Below are positions 35,615 to 44,600 of a DNA stretch of 64,000 bases, in pieces. Below the pieces are notes generated by a model, which ran no database searches, was not told where the DNA came from, and saw only the letters and a list, made by a program, of their open reading frames with translations. The translations under genes and the position numbers were made by a program. Location of the stretch: assembly GCA_008638375.1 (NCBI GenBank), contig CM018048.1, positions 3,731,940 to 3,795,939 of the forward strand, read 5' to 3'. Each line of letters begins with the position of its first letter. The stretch's first letter is position 1. The DNA comes from Nyssa sinensis (lineage: Eukaryota > Streptophyta > Magnoliopsida > Cornales > Nyssaceae).

Positions 35615-38600
35615 GTGCAACTTACTTCTAATTTTTACTTTTTCATGTTGGTAGGGTTTGCGAGCGGTGGGCATGTTAATGGATCGTGACGAGCAACTGC
35701 AGCAACTTGGTGGCCTTAAAGAAGAGCTCAAAGTAGCTCGATCCGAGCTAACGACAACTCAGTCGGAGCTGAAGGCCACAAAAAACGTACTTTCAACGGC
35801 TCAGCTGGACCTAAAAACTGCCCAACGGTCGTTGAAGTCTGCAAAATCCGAACTGGAGACCTCTCGAGCCAAACTGAAGTCTTCCGAAGCGGAGTGTACC
35901 GAACTTAAGAAAGAGCTTAAGTTAGCGAGGAATGCCACAGAATCCCTCATCACTCAAAGAACCAAGTTAACTGAGAGTGTTGCAGAGCTAAAAGAGAAAC
36001 TTCAAGTGGCTGAGACGTCGGGATTGAAAAAGATTGAAGAAGCTAAGGTGGCCACGAAGGAGGCCACCAAAGCAAGCATGATGGGGCTTTTGACGTCCAT
36101 GGGCAAAGAATTGTCAGATGCCGGATATCAATCATGTATTAAGCGAATTCAAATTTTATATCCAGATCTGGATATTTCGAAGTTGGATGAAGTGGAGGTA
36201 GCTGAGTCTCAACCAACCTCTCCCGAAGTTCCAGCCCAAGATGAAGTGCTAGAGGGCGTAGTACCTTTGTCGGCTATGCCCTGAGAAAATTTTTTATTAT
36301 TTTTGTACTTGGTCATTTTATGAAATGAAAAACAACAGTTCTCTGTTTTGACTTTCATTTTATTTTAATCTAGCTCTGAATGCCTTTGATACTTAATACC
36401 GAATCAATTCGTTTTAATAAGCAGATAACAATAAATGTATTTTGTTCGGACATAAATCAAAGAATATAGATCAAAGATAGAACAAATATATTCTCATTTA
36501 TCACAAGTGTCTGAATCTAACCTGGTGGTCATCTGAAGTGAACCAAGTTGATAAGGATCTTATGTTTTTCTGAAACCAGGTCGGTAGACCGGTATCTTTA
36601 CTTGTAGTCATACCCACAGCACCTTGGCTTGCAGGGGCCTTGGTGATTTCAAGATCAGGTCGGTAGACCATTATCTTTTCTTGGAGCCATACCTACAGCG
36701 CTTAGGCTTGCAGGGGCCTTTGTGATTTCAAGATCAGGTCGGTAGACCAGTATCTTTTCTTGGAGCCATACCTACAGCGCTTAGGCTTGTAGGGGCCTTT
36801 GTGACTTTAAGATCAGGTCGGTAGACCAGTATCTTTTCTTGGAGCCATACCTACAGCGCTTAGGCTTGTAGGGGCCTTTGTTGCAGCACAAATTGGTAGA
36901 TTTTCCGTGTTGAGAAGATATATCACCTGAAAGGTAAAAATAATTTTATTGATAATACTGTCTTAGGTGCTCGATGTTCCATGGTCTGGGAATCAGTTTT
37001 CCCTCCATATCTTCCAACCAGTAGGTTGTTGGCCTGATAATCTTTACAATTCGATAAGGTCCTTCCCAATTTGGGGACAACTTTCCCATCGTAGGTTCCT
37101 TGGTATTTGGGAAGACTCTTCGCAGAACCAGATCACCTAAGTCAAAGTTTTTACCTTTGACCTTTTTATTAAAGCTTTTGGCCATCCTTCGTTGACATTC
37201 TTCCATTCGAATTGAAGCCTGTTCTCTTTTTCCTTCAAGTAAGTCGAGGTTCTCGATTAACTGAAGCGGATTTGTTTCCGGATTGAAGGCTTCTGTTCTC
37301 CATGTGGGCATACCGATTTCTACGGGAATGACCGCCTCAGAACCATATGTGAGTGAGAATGGTGTTTCCTGGGTAGCACTGCTCCTCGTTGTTCGGTAAG
37401 CCCAGAGTACTCCAGGAAGTTCTTCTGTCCATTTTCCTTTTGCTCGTTCCAGCCTCTTTTTGATACCATTCAATATAGTCCGGTTAGTCACCTCGGCCTG
37501 TCCGTTTGCCTGTGGATGTCCTGGCGAGGAGAAATGATGGCTGATATGGAGATCGTCACAGAATTTTCTAAATACTTTTCCTGAAAACTGGGTGCCATTG
37601 TCTGATATGATAGTTCGTGGCACTCCAAACCTGCAAACGATATTTCTCCATGTGAAATTTTTTACATCCACCTCGGTAATGTGAGTCAGTGGTTCTGCTT
37701 CCGCCCATTTGGAGAAGTAATCGATAGCGATCAACAAATACTTCCTATTTTGAGGAGCTTTGGGCAAAGGTCCAACAATATCCATCCCCCATTGAGCAAA
37801 AGGCCAGGGACTGACAATGGGTACAAGCTCTTGTTGTGGTAGATGTTGATAGGAAGCAAAACGCTGACATTTGTCACATCTCTTGACATACTCCCTAGCT
37901 TGAATCAGCATACCGGGCCAATAATAACCATGGGTCAACGCCCGATGGGAGATGGTCCTGCCACCATTATGATTGCCGCATATCCCTTCATGGATCTCGG
38001 CTAGTACATACTCCGATTCTTCTGGAGATAGGCACCTCAGTAAAGGTTGGGTGTAGGACCTACGGTAGAGTTGCTCATTTACAATCAAATACCGAGCTGC
38101 TCTGATCCGTAGTTTACGTGCTTGATTCCTATCTTCCGGGAGTTTTCCTTCTTTTAGGTATCTGAAGATAGGAGCTCTCCAGTCGTGACATTGTTCTAAG
38201 ATGTGAATTTTTTGAACTTTGTCAATACTGGGGTGATCTTGGGAGGAGATAATTAATTCTGAATCCCCTTTGGTACCGAGGTGAGAAGCCATATTTGCTA
38301 ATGCATCTGCCCTTGTGTTCTGTTTTCTCTCTATTTTATGAATACGGAAAGTGGCAAATGATTTTTGTAGAAAACTTACCATCTCGGCATATTTGATCAT
38401 TCTATCATCCTTCACAGCAAATTCACCCAGAACTTGGCCCACCACTAATTGAGAATCAGAGAAGGCTTCGAGGTTGTGAGCTTCATGTTCTCGGGCTAGT
38501 TGCATGCCAAGGATTAATGCTTCATATTCAGCCTCATTGTTTGAAGCCCTAAATCCCAAAGTAACTGCTTTCTCTGTAGAAATACCATCGGGAGATCGGA

Positions 38601-41600
38601 GGATAAGACCAACTCCGGACCCTTTATCAGTGGAAGAGCCATCCACATATAAATGCCATGTGGCCATGGTTGGGTTAGCGTCCAACTTCTGTTTTAGTGC
38701 TGGGGTGAATTCGGCAATAAAATCTGCCAAAGCTTGCGCTTTAATAGCAGTCCGAGGTGTATAGGTGATATCGAATTCTCCCAGCTCTATTGACCATTTC
38801 ACGAGACGACCTGAAATTTCAGGTTTATGTAGTACGGCTTTTAAGGGGTATGAAGTTGGGACTATAATTGAATGAGACTGAAAATAAGGCCTGAGTTTTC
38901 TGGCCGATATGACGAGTGCGAAGGCTAGCTTTTCTATCTCGGGATATCTTTGTTCTGATCCAAGAAGTGCTTTACTCACGTAGAATATGGGTTTTTGAAC
39001 CCCTTGGTCGTCTCGGAGTAATGCAGAGCTTACGGCATTTTCAGATACCGCGAGGTATAAAAGCAGCTTCTCTCCTTTTATTGGCGTAGATAACAATTCT
39101 GGAGATGCCATATATTTTTTAAGCTCCACAAAAGCTTTGTCGCATTCAGAGGTCCATTCCAAGGTCTTATTTCCCCGTAGAGCTTTGAAGAAGGGAAGAC
39201 AGCGGTCTGTAGACCTTGATATGAAGCGATTCAGGGCCGCAATCCGGCCATTCAAAGTCTGTATCTCCTTCCTAGACCTCGGAGGCTGGAGCTCTGCCAA
39301 AGCTTTGATTTGGGATGGATCGGCTTCAATGCCTCGTTGTGAAACAAGAAAACCCAGAAACTTCCCACGGCTCACCCCAAAGATACATTTAGATGGATTC
39401 AACTTCATCTTATGTTTGTTCAGGATGTCGAAGGTCTTTTTTAAATGTTCAACGTGATCCTTCTTCTGCTGACTCTTGACCAGCATGTCATCGATATATA
39501 CCTCCATTGTATCACCGATCAGAGATGCAAACATTTTGTTGACTAAACGTTGATAGGTGGCTCCAGCGTTTTTAAGACCGAAAGGCATCACTTTGTAGCA
39601 ATACAAGCCTCGTTCAGAGATGAAAGAGGTCTTTTCTTGATCGGGAGGATACATCTGAATCTGGTTGTATCCTGAGTATGCATCCATGAAGCTCATCAAC
39701 TCGTAACCAGCAGTTGCGTCAACGAGTTGATCAATTCTGGGAATGGGGAAACTATCCTTCGGGCAAGCTTTGTTAAGGTCGGTATAATCAACGCATACTC
39801 GCCATTTCCCATTTTTCTTTTTAACCAGGACTGTGTTAGCAAGCCATTCTGGGTAAAACACCTCCCTGATCAGTCCTGCATCTAGCAACCGCTGGACTTC
39901 ATCATTAATGATCTTATGTCTCTCGGGAGCAAATGTTCGTCTCCTTTGCCGTACAGGGTGGTACTCAGGATTTGTCGTTAGTTTATGGCAAATACATGAG
40001 GGGTCGATACCTTCCATGTCCTTAGTTTCCCATGCAAAGGTTGATAACTGAGTTTTCAGAAACTCAATTATCACTTCTTGTTCTGGTGGAGATAAGTCAG
40101 CGCCCACCAGTAGATAACGTCCTTCTTCCTCATGTCCTACCGAGATCTTCAGTGGATCTTGGACCGGAGCAGCCGTACTATCTATACCACGCGGACTTAA
40201 AGGCGCATCAATCTCGGTAGGACAATGCGTGTCTTCACCTTGGTCGGACATGTCGAGAATCATTTGCCTCCGAGATGTCTGTAATTGCTATTGTTGTTTG
40301 TCCCCTCTGAGTGCAACAACATGGCATTCCCGAGATGATGATTGGGAACCTCGAATAGTGCAGATTTGATCGTTCTGTACATATTTGAGGCACTGGTGAA
40401 GGGTAGACGTGACAGCTCCTATTTGATGTAACCATGGTCTTCCCATGATCACGTTGTAGGGAGATCGGCAGTCCACAATCACATATTCAGATAAGACCGT
40501 TTTTTGTTCGTCGCCAACCCCAATAGTTGTTGGGAAGTCAATACCGCCCATAGGAGAACTTAAATGTCCATCGAAACCAGCCATTACTGCCGAGGTGTCT
40601 TTGAGGTCAGACACGTTCAACTTCATCTTTTGGAAAGGCTCAAAAAATAAGATATTAGTGGAACTGCCGGTGTCCACTAATACTCTAGAGATGTCGAAGT
40701 TGGCGATACGAAGAGTAATGACCAACGCATCGGTATGCGGGTGATGTATGCCAACTAGATCCAGTTCGGAGAATTGGATTTGTGGTAAGGGTTTCAGCTT
40801 TTTCTCCAGAGTCATGATTTGAACCGGAATTGGTGCCATTTTTGCTTCTCTCGCATAACGCTTCCTCGCCCGATTTGAAGTGCCAGAAAGAGAATTAGTG
40901 GCATGGAGAACGAGGATGACATGAGCATTGGCTTGTGATGGCTGATTCATCCCAAGAGTAGGCCCCTGATCTTGTCTTGGTGGCTGAGACTTAGGCTCCT
41001 GCCGAGGTTGTTGGGGTTTCTGAGTCGGATTATTTGATCCAGATTCCCGTTGAACGAATTCTTTCAATCGTCCTCTTCGAATTAGCTGCTCAATCTCCTG
41101 TTGAAGATGTCGGCATGCTTCCGTAGTATGTCCGTGGTCTCGGTGAAATTCACAATACTTACTACGATCTCGGTGGTCCGGATCAGCATATAATGGATCT
41201 GGACGCTTGAAATTTTCCTGTGTCTTGACCTGATGGTAAATCTCAGATATAGAAGCAGTCAAGGGTGGCAATGGCACACTCAGAGGTGCGTATGATCTGA
41301 AACGTCCCGAGGTTGTCTGATTTTGACCTCGGGATGTTTTCGTCTCAGGACTTCTCTGCCGCTTGCTGGTATTGCCAGCATTCTGCGTTTGTGATTTTCC
41401 CTCATGTTGTACTTGTTCTTTGGCAAGACGAAGGGATGTTCTGGTGTCTTCCAAGTTTATGTGTTTTCTTGCCCTCTCCATTAATGACGCCATATCTGCA
41501 GGAGGATTTTTCGTTAGGGAATCATGAAAACGTCCTGGCCAGAGTCCAGCATGTAAGGCTGCCACCAAGAAGGCCGCGCCACAATCAGTGATCTCGGTCA

Positions 41601-44600
41601 GCTCGGCATTAAAGCGAGCGATATAATCCCTGAGGGATTCTCCCTTTCGTTGTTTTATGGACAAGAGAAATTCTGGTCCCTTTCTGAGCCGCCTGCTGGT
41701 TAGAAAACGATCAAGGAAACGCCTGCTGAGCTCGTAGAAGCTGGGGACTGAATTTGGAGGGAGATTATGGAACCATCGAAGGGCTGCCCCTTTGAGACTC
41801 GTCACAAAGGTGCGACATAGAAATGCGTCCGTGGCGCCATGAAGGGCCATGGTATGCTGGTAATTTGAAAGATGATCGCCAGGATCATCCAATCCTTCAT
41901 ACGGGGTGAATTTTGGGACAATGAACTTACGAGGACGCTCCTCGGCCAATATAGCTGGAGTAAACGGAGTCGTAAATCTTCCGAGGAGCTTTGCTATTTC
42001 GTCCTGTTGAGGAGGTGGAAGTCCTTCTCGAGCAGGAACTGCTTGTCCAATGGAATCTGCCACTTCTTCTGATCGTAGCGGTACTCTGGATGGGGCAGAG
42101 TGCTGAAATCCTGGTATACCACCCTCAAACCCAGTAGGTTGAGGATTGTTCGGGCTGGGGATTGCATGCTCGGGCTGTCTTTGATTGGACGCCGGTGCCG
42201 GTTGAAATGGTGGTCCGGATTGCACCAAGTTAGCACCAGAATTCGCAGGGCTAACAACATGGCCCCTGCTATAATTAACGTTGTTAGGTTGCATGTTGGG
42301 TACACCCTCTGGAACGTCATATCGAACTGGAGTTACACCCTGGGGAGAGAAGGGACGAGCGCTAGGGCCACCCTCCTCATATTGCCTTCGCTGCGGAGGA
42401 TACACTAATGGATATCCGCTTTCAGGCACTCCAGAGTGAGGGAGAACTGATGGATTTTGTGTCAAAGAAGCCAAGACTTGAGATATGGCAAAGAGCTGAG
42501 CCTGCGTTTGATCAGCTTGTTTCTGCATCTGAGCTCGAATTTGATCCAGCTGTTGCTGCACAGGATCAGAAGTTGCAACTTCTTCATCCTGAGCAAGCGG
42601 TTGAGCGGATAGTGGTGCAGAGCGACGGTTGGAAGCCATGACTACCAAACACTTTATATGAAGAAAAGAAGATAGAGAAGAACGCTTAAACGTTCCCACA
42701 GACGGCGCCAAGCTGATGCAGCTAATTTGGGCTCGTCATGGAATAATCCGTCACTATGAACCTGAAAAGAGATGATTAATAAAAAGCCACCGGGAAAGGT
42801 TCCGGTGGTAACCTCTCCGATGGTTAAATTAGTTTTCTTTCTCTGTGATCAAAAGTTTTTACTCTTTTATCACTTAATAATTCAAAATGTGGGGCGATGC
42901 CTTTTTCATACCTTCTTCATGGAAGTTATAGCATGGAGAGGCGGTGGGTTTTTCTGACAAGCGGTGGATGTCCTGTCCACTTTAGCATTCAAAGTTGTAT
43001 GACTCCCTTTACACGTGTACCTGTAGAATTGATTGTCAAACCTGTACCTATTTTTGGTAGGGTTAGGGCTCACCGCCTGTCAGGCTGTATCATTGTAATG
43101 ATGAGACTTTCGTCATTCTTTTTCGTCTTTTATTTAGCCCATCGTTCCGAGATCGGTATACCGATGTACACCTCGGTATACACTTTTCAATCTAAGTTCT
43201 TAATCAAATTATCTTTACTGCACATGTTCAAATTTCATTAATCAGACGTTTGGTGACGTATCATATATATATATGTATATATATTCCATATTCTCATTTT
43301 CATGGATACTTTTCAGATATGACTATTAATAGGTTCTCTGGTAAAGCTTTAGACATATAATTTAATATTATTATTCTTTTTCTAGCATTCTTTAGTCACT
43401 TATGTTTACATGGTATCAAAATTATTAATTTTAAAATAAATTACACTGATTTTTTTTAAAATTTATGATAATTATATTAATTTTTTTAAAAATTTTTAAA
43501 ATTATACTAATCTTTCATACTTTATAAAATAATATATAAATACTTTCTTCTAATTAATTTTTTTTTCAAAATAATAAAATTATTCATTTTATATTTTTTT
43601 TTAAATTTTTTAAATCTTGACCAATTTTTTTAATTTTTTAAATAAATATTGACAAACTTTAATTTTTTAATTTAAATAATTTTTTAATTTTTAAATAAAT
43701 CTTAAATTTATTTTTTATATAAAATAAAAATTTATTATTTATCTTAAATTTATTTTTAAATAAAAAAATTAAAACCTTTTTAAAAAATGTTAAAATAAAT
43801 TGATTAAAATTTAAAAAAATAAATAAATAAATTAGACCGTGACTCCTAAATAATTGAAAGGGTCCAAATGAATATTTATATATATATATATATATATGAT
43901 TGCAGCTTATGTACGAAAGCATGAAGACTAGGGTGGAGAATGCTGTGAAAGCAGGGAGTGTTTGTCGTGATTATATCACTGACGAGCAGCAGTTACAAGC
44001 TTTTAGTAAATGGACAGATGGATTTACACGTCATGATCATCCTTCAATTATTCAGGTTTTTTTATTATTATTAATTGTTTCTCTGTTTTTATGCTTTCAA
44101 CTTTAATTGGTTTCGTCACCACTACTGATATTGTGATGATACATGCACATTGGGATGGTGAGAGCAGGTTCTATTAGACTGTGGCAAAGATAAGGACGCT
44201 ACAGGTCATGTATTGCCTAATCTTATCTACGTCTCCAGAGAGAAAAGCAGGACTACACCCCACAATTTTAAGGCCGGTGCCCTTAATGTCCTGGTAATGG
44301 TTTTTCTGTACAACCCCATATATATCTAGATACATTTAAAATATGTATATTTTTCATATACCCATTTTTATATAATTTGGCATGTATAAATTGTAAACGT
44401 CATAAAAATAATAATTTTCTTGTAATTTTATTTATTTTGAAGCTCCGGGTATCAGCCGGCATGACAAATGCACCGGTTATCCTGACCCTGGACTGCGACA
44501 TGTACTCGAATGATCCGCAAACGCCAGTTCGGGCTTTATGTTATCTTTTGGACCCGTCAATGGACCCAAAACTGGCATATGTTCAGTTTCCTCAGCTCTT

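Larger units (their letters stand above)
33182..43263 (-). mobile_element. Young, apparently complete Tat-lineage Ty3/gypsy retrotransposon
   Basis: 10,082 bp inside CslG intron 1, reading on the minus strand. The LTRs (33182-33731 and 42714-43263) are both 550 bp and I find no difference between them by eye. TATAT duplications flank the element (33177-33181, 43264-43268). In element order: PBS, Gag-protease, leaky UAG, RT, RNase H, a second plant-type RNase H, integrase without chromodomain, a 79-bp tandem array, an antisense spliced accessory gene, polypurine tract, 3' LTR. The dual RNase H and the antisense gene place it in the Tat lineage (Retand/Grande/Ogre relatives). All long ORFs are open, so it may still be able to move. 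Confidence 0.95.

Noticed and set aside
38504..39457. Plus-strand ORFs opposite pol
   Set aside because: They are shadow frames of the conserved pol coding sequence; unlike 34214-36284 they have no splice structure or domain.
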